From: an uncultured Gammaproteobacteria bacterium
Lineage (GTDB): Bacteria; Pseudomonadota; Gammaproteobacteria; Enterobacterales; Succinivibrionaceae
Reading direction: 5' to 3'
Length of the DNA: 45,180 bases
NCBI GenBank assembly: GCA_900315395.1
Contig: OMZC01000028.1
Span: forward strand, 1 to 45,180
This document shows, in pieces, positions 1 to 10,469 of the stretch. Within the stretch, counting starts at the first letter, position 1. Every line of letters starts with the position of its first letter. The position numbers and the translations under genes were made by a program. The notes under the pieces are model-generated. The model made no database searches. It was not told the DNA's origin and worked only from the letters and a program-made list of their open reading frames with translations.

Positions 1-22
1 TGAGATTGAAAAAGAGATGTAA
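1..22 (+). CDS. 3' end of an upstream gene (partial)
   Basis: Reading from base 2 gives E-I-E-K-E-M followed by TAA at 20-22, and an intrinsic terminator follows directly. This fits the last codons of a plus-strand gene that starts outside the window. Too little is visible to name the product. Confidence 0.5.
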
Positions 23-23
23 C

Positions 24-53
24 AAAAAGTCCGACTTTTGAAATCGGACTTTT
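24..53 (+). terminator. Rho-independent terminator
   Basis: A perfect 10-bp stem, AAAAGTCCGA (25-34) with TCGGACTTTT (44-53), ends in a T-run just after the TAA at 20-22. It would end the gene entering from the left. Confidence 0.85.
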
Positions 54-299
54 GTAGTTCGCGGATTGCTATGTCATAAAAAACTTACAAAATCCGCGTA
101 GAAATAAAACCTTGTCTTTCGACTTTTATAAATATATAGCATATTATACGTTATTTAGCTTTTGAAGACCATTTCTGATTGTTTAAAACTATTTTTTTCA
201 ACCGCTATTGTTACTCACTTGGCTGTAACGAGCTTTTCTTCTGAAATTCTGTAATCAGTAGCATAAATACACCTTACAAATTGCGTTATTTGATTTAAA

Positions 300-549
300 G
301 AATTTTTCCTTGTTTATTTCAACTGGTTATGATTCATTATCTACAACATATGTTGCTTATATAGCCAAATTGAAGTTTGTATAATAATGAGTTCCAAAGC
401 TATATTCAGTATATGAAGTTGATACAGAGGATAACAGAAGATTTCTAGTTTCTATGAATGACACTCTATTTGAATCTGTATTTAAACTTTATCTTACATG
501 GATTTCGGAAGGCAAAAATAAAGCCATAACTCCTAAAAAAGAGTTATAG
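300..549 (+). pseudogene. Decayed coding remnant
   Basis: Two protein-like stretches lie in different frames. About 300-387 reads as ...ISTGYDSLSTTYVAYIAKLKFV ending in TAA-TAA-TGA. An open stretch from 391 to the TAG at 547-549 reads ...EVDTEDNRRFLVSMNDTLFESV.... Neither has a credible start. I read this as one gene broken by a frameshift. The family is not recognised, and chance open frames remain possible. Apart from this remnant, 54-519 holds nothing I can name. Confidence 0.3.
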
Positions 550-554
550 CTTTA
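520..554. terminator. Hairpin terminator
   Basis: AAAGCCATAACTC (about 520-532) pairs with GAGTTATAGCTTT (541-553) apart from one mismatch, around an A-rich loop. It lies between the plus-strand remnant and the minus-strand small ORF at 577-699, so it could serve either. Confidence 0.55.
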
Positions 555-576
555 TAGTGTTTGATAACTACTCTAT

Positions 577-699
577 TCAGTCAAGATTACGTAGAAATTC
601 AAAACCGGATTGAATTGACCTTCCAATTAAATGGCCGTCGATATTTAATCCAAGAAATAACACAATAAAAATTATAGAAACAAAGATTTTTGCATTCAT
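577..699 (-). CDS. Small membrane protein, 40 aa
   Basis: The ATG at 699 is preceded on the minus strand by a strong ribosome-binding site (GGGAGAA), and the frame runs 40 codons to TGA. The N-terminus has a single hydrophobic segment (KIFVSIIFIVLFLGL, residues about 4-18), either a membrane anchor or an uncleaved signal. A polar tail with several aromatics follows. It belongs to a run of very small membrane proteins at 577-1458. Such genes are often toxins, immunity proteins or phage-exclusion factors, but no family is recognised. The ribosome-binding site and hydrophobic pattern are the only support. Confidence 0.5.
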   Translation of the reverse strand: MNAKIFVSIIFIVLFLGLNIDGHLIGRSIQSGFEFLRNLD

Positions 700-859
700 T
701 CTTATTCTCCCAAAACGGATAATTAAAATTCCAATTTAATAAAAAATGGACCAGAATCGAGAATAACAAAAGCAAAAAATATTTTGGGCTGATCGTGGGG
801 TAAATTTGGATTATTAAATAAAACGTTATCTATACTAGAAATGACTATAGATATTGAGC

Positions 860-1057
860 ATGTTTTATATAAAAAGAATCTCTGATGATGTTTCGCTCTG
901 GAAAATATCTCCTGGTTATGGAATTCCTATCTGGAGACAAATTCTGGCACGATTGATTATATTCTTTGCATTGGTGTTGTCTGCGATAATTTGGATTCTT
1001 CCAATTCTTCGGATTCTGACAGGAATTATTTCAATTCTGTATTTTGTCTCTTTTTAG
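860..1057 (+). CDS. Small putative membrane protein, 65 aa
   Basis: The ATG at 860 (a TTG six bases upstream is less likely) opens a 65-aa frame. It has a polar N-terminus (FYIKRISDDVSLWKI), then two hydrophobic segments separated by a proline (roughly residues 32-47 and 50-64). The stop lies 2 bp from the convergent stop of the gene at 1060-1251. No clear ribosome-binding site is visible. The amino-acid pattern looks like a real bitopic protein, but the family is not recognised. Confidence 0.4.
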   Translation: MFYIKRISDDVSLWKISPGYGIPIWRQILARLIIFFALVLSAIIWILPILRILTGIISILYFVSF

Positions 1058-1059
1058 GA

Positions 1060-1251
1060 TTAGAGCAGAATTTGAAAAACAATGATTGTAACTATAGGTG
1101 GCACCACAAATCCTGCTACAGCATACAGCAACACTTTTCTTATGTTAGTTGGATCCTGAGTCTCATCTTCTATATCTGAGGCTTTCATTATTAGAGGATA
1201 ATCAATTATTGCAGAAATAATCAGGACCAGAACTACAGTGATAAACGTCAT
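1060..1251 (-). CDS. Small two-helix membrane protein (paralogue of the IS-broken gene at 30906)
   Basis: A hydrophobic N-terminal helix (residues 2-16) is followed by a charged linker containing IIDYPLIMKASDIEDE and RKV, then a second hydrophobic helix (about residues 42-62). The ATG at 1251 is preferred over the TTG at 1257. The linker matches the interrupted gene at 30906-32723 (IIDFPIIMKASDLEDE ... RKVLLY), so this is a real, duplicated family. The adjacent gene at 1273-1458 has the same architecture. Function is unknown. The duplication across 30 kb and the paired arrangement suggest selection or mobility. Confidence 0.7.
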   Translation of the reverse strand: MTFITVVLVLIISAIIDYPLIMKASDIEDETQDPTNIRKVLLYAVAGFVVPPIVTIIVFQILL

Positions 1252-1272
1252 AACCAAGCCCCCCGAAACAAA

Positions 1273-1458
1273 TCATCTCAAAATGAAGAATCCAACAATC
1301 AGAGGAATAATGAAGAGCATCATAAACATCAGAAGGATCATCTTTAAAGTGATATCACCTTTAGCCCTTGTTTCTTCTTTCAGAAAGAGCTTAAAGAAAG
1401 AATAATCGCAGACACATACTATTAAAACAAACAGCAGTAATTTAAGAACAAAGTCCAT
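1273..1458 (-). CDS. Small two-helix membrane protein, 61 aa
   Basis: The ATG at 1458 has a good ribosome-binding site (TGGAGCG, about 8 bases away). The protein has two hydrophobic segments (residues about 4-18 and 41-60) joined by a charged linker with KEETRAKGD. It lies 21 bp upstream of the similar gene at 1060-1251, and the two probably form one minus-strand operon. The linker differs from that of the neighbour, so relatedness is by layout rather than clear sequence identity. Function is not recognised. Confidence 0.65.
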   Translation of the reverse strand: MDFVLKLLLFVLIVCVCDYSFFKLFLKEETRAKGDITLKMILLMFMMLFIIPLIVGFFILR

Positions 1459-1576
1459 ATAATTCGCTCCAGGCTACTGTGTGTATTGATTTGAATTCAA
1501 AATTTCTGACTTAAGTATAGGATTCAATCATTCATGAATCTGATATGAGAATCCATAAAAAAGATAACTTCTATAA

Positions 1577-2938
1577 TTATTGCTTGGAAAAAAAATCAAT
1601 TACCTCTGAAGAAACTTTAATATTTAATTTAGAAAGAAGAGTTGGAATAAAGAGCTTATCTATACTTCTGCATCTAGATAAAGCAACATAAAGCTGGCCG
1701 TAATCCCAGAATCTTGTTGATTTTAGATTAACAGATTCGTAAGTGGATCCTTGTGATTTATGAACAGTTACAGCCCAACCAAGACGTACAGGGATTTGTT
1801 TGTATGTTCCTATTACATTCTTTTTTATTAGACCTGAAACTTCATCAAACTCATATCCGTATATTGACCAAGTATTTTTTGGTAGATCCACAATAACCTT
1901 AGAATCATCTAATGACACTTTAATTTTATCTGGTGCTAGATCCATAACAGTTCCAAAACTTCCATTTTGAAATAGACTACCACTTGGATCATTAATAAGA
2001 ATAATGACTCTTGCACCTACTTTTAACGAGAGAAGCTGTTCACATCTTATATCTGAGTCGTTTACTTTTCCCTCTTTTATAATGTCATATTCGTAAGTTG
2101 CAGAATTAATTCTTTCTAGATTGTTTAGATTGATTTCTGTTGCTAAAGAATTAGTTCCACAAAGAGAAACTGCAGATATAATTTCTTCCCTGCAGTAATT
2201 TTTATTTATAAAATCAATCCCTTTTAATTCGCCTTTTCTAATCTGGTTTAATGCATTTACAAAATCTAGATTGTCCTGGCGATAAACCTTCTCTAAAGAA
2301 CAGGTAACAAGATTAAGTTTTTTCCATTGTTCTGTAAAAAAACACCATCCATTTATATTGTCAGGGAACAGTTCCTGAAAAGTCTCTTTTTCGCTTGAAG
2401 CAATTACTGGAGGTAACTGAAAAAAGTCACCACAGAAAACGACCTGGATATTGTGACCATAATTCTCTTGTTCAAGAATCAAATCTGCAATATAAGAGAA
2501 TAAATCAGCTCTGCACATACTGATTTCATCAATAATAAGAACATCGGTATGTTTTAAAAGTTTTTTTCTGTAGGCTTCCCTGTCTTGTTCTTCACTGTGA
2601 ATGATTTGTTTAGAAATAATACCTAATGGAAGTTTAAATGTTCTATGTAAAGTAGATCCTTCGATATTGTTTGCTGCAATACCTGTAGGTGCAGTTACAA
2701 GAATATTTTTTCCAGAACAGCTAGAAACAAATTTCTTCAGAACATAACTCTTTCCGGTACCAGCGCCTCCGGTAAGAAATACATTTTTTCCCGAATTTAA
2801 TAGATGAAGAGCATCTTCTTGAGAATGAAAGGAAGTTATTCTGATGTCTTCTTTAACGGAAGTTGTTTCTTTTTTCCACTGTTCTTTAGATTTAGGAGCT
2901 GTATATCCGGTATTCCAAAAGGATAAACTTTCTTTCAT
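1577..2938 (-). CDS. PIF1-like SF1 DNA helicase
   Basis: This 453-aa ATP-dependent helicase resembles the PIF1/RecD branch of superfamily 1B. It has a Walker A motif (GGAGTGKS, about residue 57), a Walker B motif (LIIDEIS, about 136), the motif III region CGDFFQLPP, and C-terminal motifs VTVHKSQGST and YVALSRC typical of PIF1 enzymes. PIF1 proteins unwind 5'-overhang duplexes and G-quadruplexes. Bacterial stand-alone versions are common in mobile and defence loci. It is divergent from the restriction-modification gene at 3066, with 127 bp between. No strong ribosome-binding site precedes the start, so the exact N-terminus is uncertain. Confidence 0.85.
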   Translation of the reverse strand: MKESLSFWNTGYTAPKSKEQWKKETTSVKEDIRITSFHSQEDALHLLNSGKNVFLTGGAGTGKSYVLKKFVSSCSGKNILVTAPTGIAANNIEGSTLHRTFKLPLGIISKQIIHSEEQDREAYRKKLLKHTDVLIIDEISMCRADLFSYIADLILEQENYGHNIQVVFCGDFFQLPPVIASSEKETFQELFPDNINGWCFFTEQWKKLNLVTCSLEKVYRQDNLDFVNALNQIRKGELKGIDFINKNYCREEIISAVSLCGTNSLATEINLNNLERINSATYEYDIIKEGKVNDSDIRCEQLLSLKVGARVIILINDPSGSLFQNGSFGTVMDLAPDKIKVSLDDSKVIVDLPKNTWSIYGYEFDEVSGLIKKNVIGTYKQIPVRLGWAVTVHKSQGSTYESVNLKSTRFWDYGQLYVALSRCRSIDKLFIPTLLSKLNIKVSSEVIDFFSKQ

Positions 2939-3065
2939 AACTTATTAACCAAATTCATAAAAAGAAAAATAAGATTTACATTTTTGAGTATACACAGTTT
3001 ATTTTGGAATGATATCCAATAAAATTAGCGATATGTGATAACAAAACATCTCAAGGAGAGTTTCA

Positions 3066-6000
3066 ATGTTTGAAGTATTTGATGAGTTTGACAGAGAACA
3101 AGAAAGAAAAAGAGCCGAACAAGTTGCATTAAAAAGGGCTGCAGCTGAAAAAGAAGCAGAAGAGGCCCAAAAGCAAATTAAGATAGAAAATAAAAACGAA
3201 TCAAATGAATCAAACACTGAAACTACAGACAATTCACAAGTAAACACTGATGATAATGAAGTAGTCGAATCGCTTGCCCCTGAATTAAATAATGCAGATG
3301 CTTTTGATTTACTCATCAAGAAAATCAGAGATTCCTCTAATACAGCTCGAGACTACGGAACAAAATTCGAGACCTTAACCAAAAGCTGGTTAAGCAGAGA
3401 TGAAGCTTATAAAGATTTATTCACAAAGATTCAAACCTATAAAGAGTGGGCTACAGAACATTCCGATTTAGTTCAGAACGCAAAAGATACTGGAATTGAT
3501 TTGGTAGCAACAAACGCTGATGACGGTCAGTTCACCGCAATTCAATGCAAGATGTACGAGATTGGTCATACTGTATCAAAGGCTGACATTGATTCTTTTG
3601 TTAGTGCATCTGACAAAGACTATTATACAAAGCGTTTTATTGTCGCAACTAATCAGAATTGGACTGATAATGTCCTTAATAATCTAAAGGACAAAAGAGT
3701 TCCTGTAACTGTTATCACTCATAATGATTTGGCATCTTCAACTGTAGACTGGAAAGCCTACATGAATGGCGAAGAAACCAGTCTGAAGAAAAGAAATCTA
3801 AGAGGATATCAAAAAGAAGCAATTGATAAAGTTATTCTGGGCTTAAAGGATGCTGACCGAGGCAAGCTGATTATGGCTTGCGGTACAGGAAAAACTTTTA
3901 CCAGTATGAAACTTGTTGAGAATTACGTCGGCGAAGGTGGTTTTGTTCTATTTTTAGTTCCATCCCTTTCTCTTTTATCTCAGACATTAGCAGACTGGAA
4001 ACGCCAGTGTTCAATTCACATAAATGCCTATGCAGTTTGTTCTGATAACACAACAGGAAAAGCAAATCCTGAAGATGAGGACTATTTAACTTCAGTAGAT
4101 CAGCTTGCTTACCCTGCAACAACAAATGCAAGTGCTCTGGTAAAACAGGTAAAAGGTGCGCTTCAAAAACAAAATGAATTAACTGTAATCTTCTCAACAT
4201 ATCAGTCAATTGAGGTTTTACATCAGGCCCAGTTCACCAATCAGGAAACTCTACTTCCAGAATTTGATTTGGTTATATGTGATGAGGCTCATCGTACTGC
4301 AGGTGTGTCCTGGAGTCAGGATGATGACGAAAGTAACTTTGTAAAAGTTCACGATAACAACTTCATAAAGGCTAAAAAACGTCTTTACATGACAGCAACT
4401 CCTAAGATCTATGGTTCTACACCTAAACAGCAGGCAGAATCAGGAGATCTTGTCCTGTACTCAATGGACGACGAAGCTGTTTACGGAAGAGAACTCGCTA
4501 CAGTTTCTTTCACAAGAGCTATAGATCTGAAATGCCTTGTTGACTACAAGGTTATTGTCTTAACCGTTGATGAATCATTATTGGAAAAAGATTATGACTT
4601 CCTATCCACTAATGAAATGGGAGGTTTAAGTGTTAACAATGCGGCAAAGATTGTTGGTACCTGGAGAGCTCTGACAAAGATCGATCTCAAGCATGAAACT
4701 GCAATGGGTAATGATCTGCAGCAAATGAAAAGAGCTGTTGGCTTTGCCCAGGTTATTGCACCTAGTGAGAAATATGATAGACCTGCATCCAAACAGTTTG
4801 CAAAATACTTCAATGATGTAATCGATAAATACAAGGAAAAGGAGAAAGATTTCCTAAAAAAGAGATATGGAGGAAAATGGGATGAAGAAAAGTACGATTC
4901 ATCACACAAACTAAAGATTGAGAGTAAACATATTGATGGCTCAATGAATGCCACAGAAAAAGACTCTCTTTTAACCTGGCTACGTGAGGAGCCTGAAACT
5001 GACACCTGTAAAATTCTTTTTAATGTAAGATGCCTATCTGAAGGAGTAGATGTACCTTCTCTTGATGCAGTTATTTTCTTATCACCACGTAAGTCTGCTG
5101 TTGATGTTGTTCAGACAGTTGGTCGTGTTATGCGTATTGCCCCAGGAAAAGAAAGAGGCTACGTAATTCTTCCGATTGTTGTTCCAACAAATATTTCTCC
5201 TGATTTGGTTCTAAATAAAAACAAGGATTTTGATGTAGTTTGGCAGATTTTAAACGCTTTGAAGTCAATTGATCCTACATTCGGCAGAGCTGTTGATGGA
5301 GAAACAGGAAAGATAAACTCTGACAGAATTGAAGTTATTTCAATCTCAGACCAGAAGTTTTCACATAAGACTGGAGCTGGTGGAACATCTTCAAACAAAG
5401 GAAAAGGTAAGACAAAGAAAACAAAGGATAAGGAGAAAGATAATTCTGCAGAGACGGCATATCAGTCAGAGTTGTTTGAAGAATACGGACGAAACGAGAT
5501 TGTCGAAGAAACAATTAAGTCCTGTATTGTAAAGAAAGTTGGAAATCGCAGAGAGTGGGAAGATTGGGCAGAAGACGTTGGCCAGATTTGCCAGACTCAG
5601 ATTAAACACATTCAGAAAATTGTAGAAAAAGATCCTGCATCTCAGAAGGCTCTGGATAACTTTATGAAGGAGTTAAAAGCCACATTAAATGGCGAATTAA
5701 CACAGGATGCAGTGATTGAAATGCTAGGTCAGCATGTGGTTATTAAGCCGGTTCTTGAAGCTATTTTTGATGATTATCCTTTTGCTGAGGAAAATCCAAT
5801 TTCAAAAGCCATGACCGGAATGCTCGAAAAACTTGATAAAGCAGGCATGAAGAAATGTGTTGCAATGCTGGAAAGCTTCTATGGCGATGTAAAAAGAAGA
5901 ATGGCAAGCGCAAAGGAAGCTGATACCAGACAGACAATAATCAAAGATTTATTTGATAAATTCTTCAAGACAGCATTTCCTAAGATGAGGGATAAACTTG

Positions 6001-8210
6001 GCATTGTCTATACGCCAGTTGAAATCGTGGACTTCATGAACCGTTCTGTTGCAGATTTACTGCAAAAAGAATTCGGAAAGACTATCAATGAACACGGGCT
6101 GCATATCCTTGATCCTTTTACAGGAACAGGAACTTTTATCGTAAGACTTCTTCAGAGTGGTTTAATCAATAAAGAAGACCTTACCTATAAATACGAAAAC
6201 GATATTCATGCAAATGAAATTGTACCTTTAGCTTACTACATTGCAGCCATGAATATGGAAACTGCATATCATGACATTATTGATAATGCCGAATATAAGC
6301 CAAATGACATTTTGGTTTGGACTGACACTTTTGCAAGTAATGATAAGAGCGATATTTTTAAAACTGAATTGTCTGTTAATAATGAAAATCTAGATAAAGA
6401 GAATAAGGCTGACATTCGTGTAATTATAGGTAACCCTCCTTATTCAGTAGGACAAGAGTCTCAAAACGATGATAATGCAAATGAACACTATGATTTATTA
6501 GATAGGAGATTACAGGAAACATATGTTGACCGTTCAAATGCAACTCTAAAAGGAAAGTTGTTTGACTCGTACATTAGAGCATACCGCTGGGCTTCGGATA
6601 GGATTAAGGATTCAGGAATAGTTGCATTTATTACAAATGCTGGTTAGCTTGATTCAGCAAGTGCTGATGGAATGCGAAAGTGCATGGTAGAAGAGTTTAA
6701 CTCAATCTATATTTACCATTTAAAGGGAAACGCAAGAACTTCTGGAGAACAAAGACGCAAAGAAAAAGATAATGTCTTTGGAGAAGGAAGTCGTGCCCCT
6801 GTAGCAATAGTATTCTTGGTAAAGAATCCTGCTTCAAAGGAAAAAGGAAAGATTTATTTCCACTCTGTTGATGATTACCTGACTCGTGAACAGAAACTAA
6901 AAGAAGTATCTGATTTTGGTTCGATTGCCAACATGACTTGGGAAGAAATAATTCCAGATAAGCATGGAGATTGGTTGAATCAGAAGGATGATTCTTTTGA
7001 GAAATATATATCAATTATTGATAAGGCTAATTCTCATACCCCAGCTATTTTTAAGGATTATGCTGTTGGTATTAGTACAAATCGAGATGCTTGGGTATAC
7101 AACTCAAGTAAAACAGATTTAAAGAAAAATCTCGATAGAACCATTAAATCATATAATACTGCGGTTGATAGAGTTAAAAATGGAGAAGCAGTCTCTAATG
7201 TTATTTCCTCAACAACAAATGATATTGCTTGGACAGTTGGATCTAAGTCGAAATTTTCCCAATTAATAAAACAGAATTTCGACGAAAATAACATTATCGA
7301 AGGAATGTATCGACCATTCAATAAACAGAATTTATATTACGAAAAGAATCCTTTTTTTGTAGAACGTCCTGGAAGATGGTCTGACTTGCTTCCAACAAAA
7401 AAAGATACTATAAACCGAATAATAACCATAAATCAAAGAGGAGGTACAAGTGAAGAGTTTAATGCCATTATGACCGATAAATTTTGTGATCTTCACTTCA
7501 ATGGCGATAGTCAGTGCTTCTCTCGATATATATACGTAGAAGTAAATGGAAAGTTTGAAATCAAAGATGCTATAAACGACAACGCACTTGAGCATTTTAG
7601 ATTGGCTTACAATAACGTAGAAATCAGTAAAGATGATATCTTCTACTATATTTACGGTATTCTTCATTCTCTAGAATATAGAGCAAAATACGAAAACAAC
7701 CTTGCAAAAGAATTACCTCGTATACCAAGAGTTGCGACTCATGAACAATTTAAATCTTTTACAGAGGCAGGAAGAAAACTGGCGGAGCTTCACGTAAATT
7801 ATGAATCTCAACCTGAATATTCTGATGTAACTATTAAGGGAGAAGAAACTCGTAATTACTATGTTAACCAGATGAAATGGGGAAAGATTGCAGGCAAGAC
7901 AGGAAATGCATCAAAAGATAAAACTATTCTTATTTACAACGATGATATAACCATTTCAAATATACCTCTTGAAGCTCTGGAATATGTTGTTAATAAGAAG
8001 TCTGCTCTGGATTGGATTGTAGAAAGAGCTTGCGTTTCAACGGATAAGAAATCTGGCATTACTAATGATTTTAATCAGTATGGAATAGAACAAGGAAATC
8101 CAAGGTATCCTTTATCTTTGTTCCTAAGGGTTATCACAGTAAGTTTGGAAACAATGAAGATTGTTAAATCTTTACCAAAACTTGAAATTCATCCTTTAGA
8201 TAAAGAATAA
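3066..8210 (+). pseudogene. Type ISP-like single-chain restriction-modification enzyme, interrupted by in-frame TAG
   Basis: One reading frame of about 1,714 codons is broken only by TAG at 6645-6647. In order: a charged coiled N-terminus; an Mrr-like nuclease (GIDLVAT about residue 143, QCK about 161); an SF2 helicase (GTGKT about 274, DEAH about 406, TATP, QTVGRVMR about 686); a helical coupler; a gamma-class N6-adenine methyltransferase (DPFTGTGT about 1017, NPPY about 1122); and a C-terminal target-recognition region. This is the order of LlaGI/LlaBIII-type enzymes, which methylate, translocate and cut. The stop falls after the NPPY motif, in the conserved segment TNAG-*-LDSASADGMRKC, where Trp (TGG) would be a one-base change. 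The ribosome-binding site AAGGAG precedes ATG 3066. Without readthrough the products are 1193 aa (3066-6647) and a possible 512 aa (6672-8210), and the first lacks target recognition. Confidence 0.85.
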
Positions 8211-8225
8211 AGGATAACTTTGTAG

Positions 8226-8254
8226 AAAGCCTGTTTTTTTAACAGGTTTTCTTT
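8226..8254 (+). terminator. Rho-independent terminator
   Basis: AAAGCCTGTT (8226-8235) pairs with AACAGGTTTT (8241-8250, one G-T pair), followed by a T-rich tail. It ends the restriction-modification transcript, and the CoiA-like gene starts 26 bp later. Confidence 0.8.
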
Positions 8255-8280
8255 TATCTTATTTATATACAAGGTCCACT

Positions 8281-9144
8281 ATGTCAATAAGATTACGTTT
8301 TGCAATAACAAAAGATGGAACTAGAGTAGAACCTCAAAGAGATGTTGAAGCCTTTTGTCCTGTATGCAATAAGCCTCTTGTCGCAAAACTAGGACTTGTA
8401 AATGCTCACCACTGGGCTCATAAAAATGGAGTCAAATGTACTGATACGTGGTTATCTCCTGAAACGAAATGGCATAATAACTGGAAGAATAAATTTCCAA
8501 AGGAATGGCAGGAAATCAGATGTAAAGATAACGAAACAGGTGAAATTCATATAGCAGATGTTAAAACAACATCAGGATTCGTAATAGAATTCCAACATTC
8601 GCCTATTGAATTAGAAGAAATAGAATCCAGAGAAAACTTTTATAAAGACATGCTTTGGGTGCTTGATTTAGGCAAGCCTGGTTACCGAAATCTATTAACA
8701 TCAAAGCATTTTCGAGGCGAATTTGATAATTTTGGTTTTAGATGTACGAACCTCAACGAATTAATTCCTCCGGAATGGATAAATCGTAATTCCATTATTT
8801 GTTTAGACTATCTTGGAAACAGCGAACTTTATGAGTTTAGACAGATATACTGCCTTATTCCGACCGGTTATAAAGATGCAACATATTTATATGAATTAGG
8901 AAGAGAAGATTTTATTACAGGGATAGTTAATAATAAATTAGTTGTTGACCTAAAGGAACGTAAAGAAAAAATACAAGAACCATTCAGATTTAGCAAAACT
9001 TTAAGAGCTTTAAATGAAAAGGGAATACATTTAAATCAATTAAACAAATCTCACAACCAGCAATATCAATCCAGAACTTATAGTGAGAGTGAATGGCAAA
9101 AGATAAAAACAATTCAAAACTATTACAAGAAAACAAAATCATAG
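8281..9144 (+). CDS. CoiA-like nuclease family protein
   Basis: This 287-aa protein resembles the CoiA competence-protein family. It has an N-terminal zinc-finger-like segment CPVC (about residues 31-34) with HHWAH (about 49-53), then a restriction-endonuclease-like core with HIADVKT (about 98) and EFQHSPI (about 114), where Asp, Glu and Gln would be the catalytic set. Similar proteins occur well outside natural competence, often beside restriction systems. The ribosome-binding site AAGGT precedes the ATG. It follows the restriction-modification terminator and is followed in the same frame by an hsdS remnant. A DNA-processing or defence role is inference. Confidence 0.7.
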   Translation: MSIRLRFAITKDGTRVEPQRDVEAFCPVCNKPLVAKLGLVNAHHWAHKNGVKCTDTWLSPETKWHNNWKNKFPKEWQEIRCKDNETGEIHIADVKTTSGFVIEFQHSPIELEEIESRENFYKDMLWVLDLGKPGYRNLLTSKHFRGEFDNFGFRCTNLNELIPPEWINRNSIICLDYLGNSELYEFRQIYCLIPTGYKDATYLYELGREDFITGIVNNKLVVDLKERKEKIQEPFRFSKTLRALNEKGIHLNQLNKSHNQQYQSRTYSESEWQKIKTIQNYYKKTKS

Positions 9145-9156
9145 ACAGTTTCTTAT

Positions 9157-9231
9157 TCAATATTTCCTCTTCCTCCTCTAGCTGAGCAGAAACGTATTGT
9201 AGAAAAGATTGAAGAATTACTCTCTCTTTGA
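9157..9231 (+). pseudogene. 3' remnant of a Type I restriction specificity gene (hsdS)
   Basis: An open stretch reads FPLPPLAEQKRIVEKIEELL then S-L and TGA at 9229-9231. The signature PLPPLAEQKRIV(E/A)KI(E/D)xL is the conserved region found in HsdS subunits. Only about 25 codons remain, directly after the stop of the CoiA-like gene, and no hsdM or hsdR is present. This is the scar of a lost Type I system at the same site. Confidence 0.8.
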
Positions 9232-9364
9232 GACATAATAATCAAATATTTGACTACCGGTATCTTATTAAGAGCCACAAATGAGCCAAAGAGAGATACA
9301 GAAATCTAATTTGTCTTTGGCTTGTTGCCCGTAATATGTCTTTTTAATTCTCAACAAATTTATC

Positions 9365-10273
9365 TTATTTAATTCGGTCTCTAGTTAACTCAAAATCTAA
9401 CCCAAAACAGTCTGTCTTTAATCTTGCTTTATATATTTGAGCAAATGGGTATTTTTTGTAGAAATTCATTGTATCTTCTTTATTACTAGAATATTTAACA
9501 CCTAGATATATACTTTTTAACGACTTAATCGAAAAAGGAACATAGCAATATCCACAATCTCTTACAGACTTTAGGCATTCCTCGGATACATTTCTACTAA
9601 CAAGATTGTTATCTCCGTCATCTTTTACATAGTACAAAAAGCGGATCTCTTGTTCGTATTGCCAACAATTTGCTTTGTAATAATAGTTTGCTGACAAGTA
9701 TTTAGACATATCACTAGAATCATTTTCAAATAGGATCTTATTTAAATCTATACAAGGGATCTTATTTGTATATTCCATATGATATTTCTCATCCGCTGAT
9801 AATTCATTGACCTCAAATTCTAAAACAGCCCCCTTGTGCTTTTCAGCATAATGACTCCACATTAGAAGACTATCTTTAGTCTGAGAAAAACAACAAACTA
9901 TGTTAGTTTCACTCGGTTTTGGGGTCTCAAAAATGAAATCAAAAGCATTACCGTCTTTCGTATTATTTATTAAATTATTTATAAATTGAACTCTATCTTT
10001 CATTAGTAATTCTATTCGTTTACTATTGTGTGATAGATATTCATGAAGATCTTTTTGAAATCTATTATTAGGAAGAGGCTTCCAATTGTTATCCAAATAA
10101 GAGGATATACATTCATCAATCAAATCGAAAACTTCTGTCTCGTTCCTTTGACATTTTGCAGGAATATGAGTGTCATAAGGATCATTAAATACCCAAGGTT
10201 GACTAAATTTTAATGTATTATTCTTTAAAGTTTCAGTTAACCCATTAGCATCTAAGTATTTATATATTTTCAT
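9365..10273 (-). CDS. DUF2971 family protein
   Basis: This 302-aa protein matches the DUF2971 pattern: an N-terminal KIYKY, then LKFSQPWVFNDPYD (about residues 22-35), and the central CFSQTKDSLLMWSHYAEKHKG block (about 133-152). The ATG at 10273 is chosen over a TTG two codons upstream. The biochemical function is unknown; members are frequent in phages and defence islands. It is on the same strand as, and downstream of, the ATPase-helicase pair at 10470-16201, but about 200 bp away, so membership in that transcript is uncertain. Confidence 0.75.
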   Translation of the reverse strand: MKIYKYLDANGLTETLKNNTLKFSQPWVFNDPYDTHIPAKCQRNETEVFDLIDECISSYLDNNWKPLPNNRFQKDLHEYLSHNSKRIELLMKDRVQFINNLINNTKDGNAFDFIFETPKPSETNIVCCFSQTKDSLLMWSHYAEKHKGAVLEFEVNELSADEKYHMEYTNKIPCIDLNKILFENDSSDMSKYLSANYYYKANCWQYEQEIRFLYYVKDDGDNNLVSRNVSEECLKSVRDCGYCYVPFSIKSLKSIYLGVKYSSNKEDTMNFYKKYPFAQIYKARLKTDCFGLDFELTRDRIK

Positions 10274-10469
10274 AATCAATAAAATTTATTTATTTGCAAA
10301 TGTTTTCTTTCAAATCGATTTTGTAATGCTTCATCTAGTCCATCTTTTATAAGCTTCATTTTTTCTGGAAGACTGTTATTTTTGACCAATTATACAAATT
10401 CATTCTTATTTATTACGAAGACAACTACATCGGCAACGTCAAATCGTATGGGAACGATAACAAGTATGA

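Noticed and set aside
2999-3319. Minus-strand open frame of 106 codons
   Set aside because: It is antisense to the start of the restriction-modification gene, has Ser/Phe-rich shadow composition and no ribosome-binding site.
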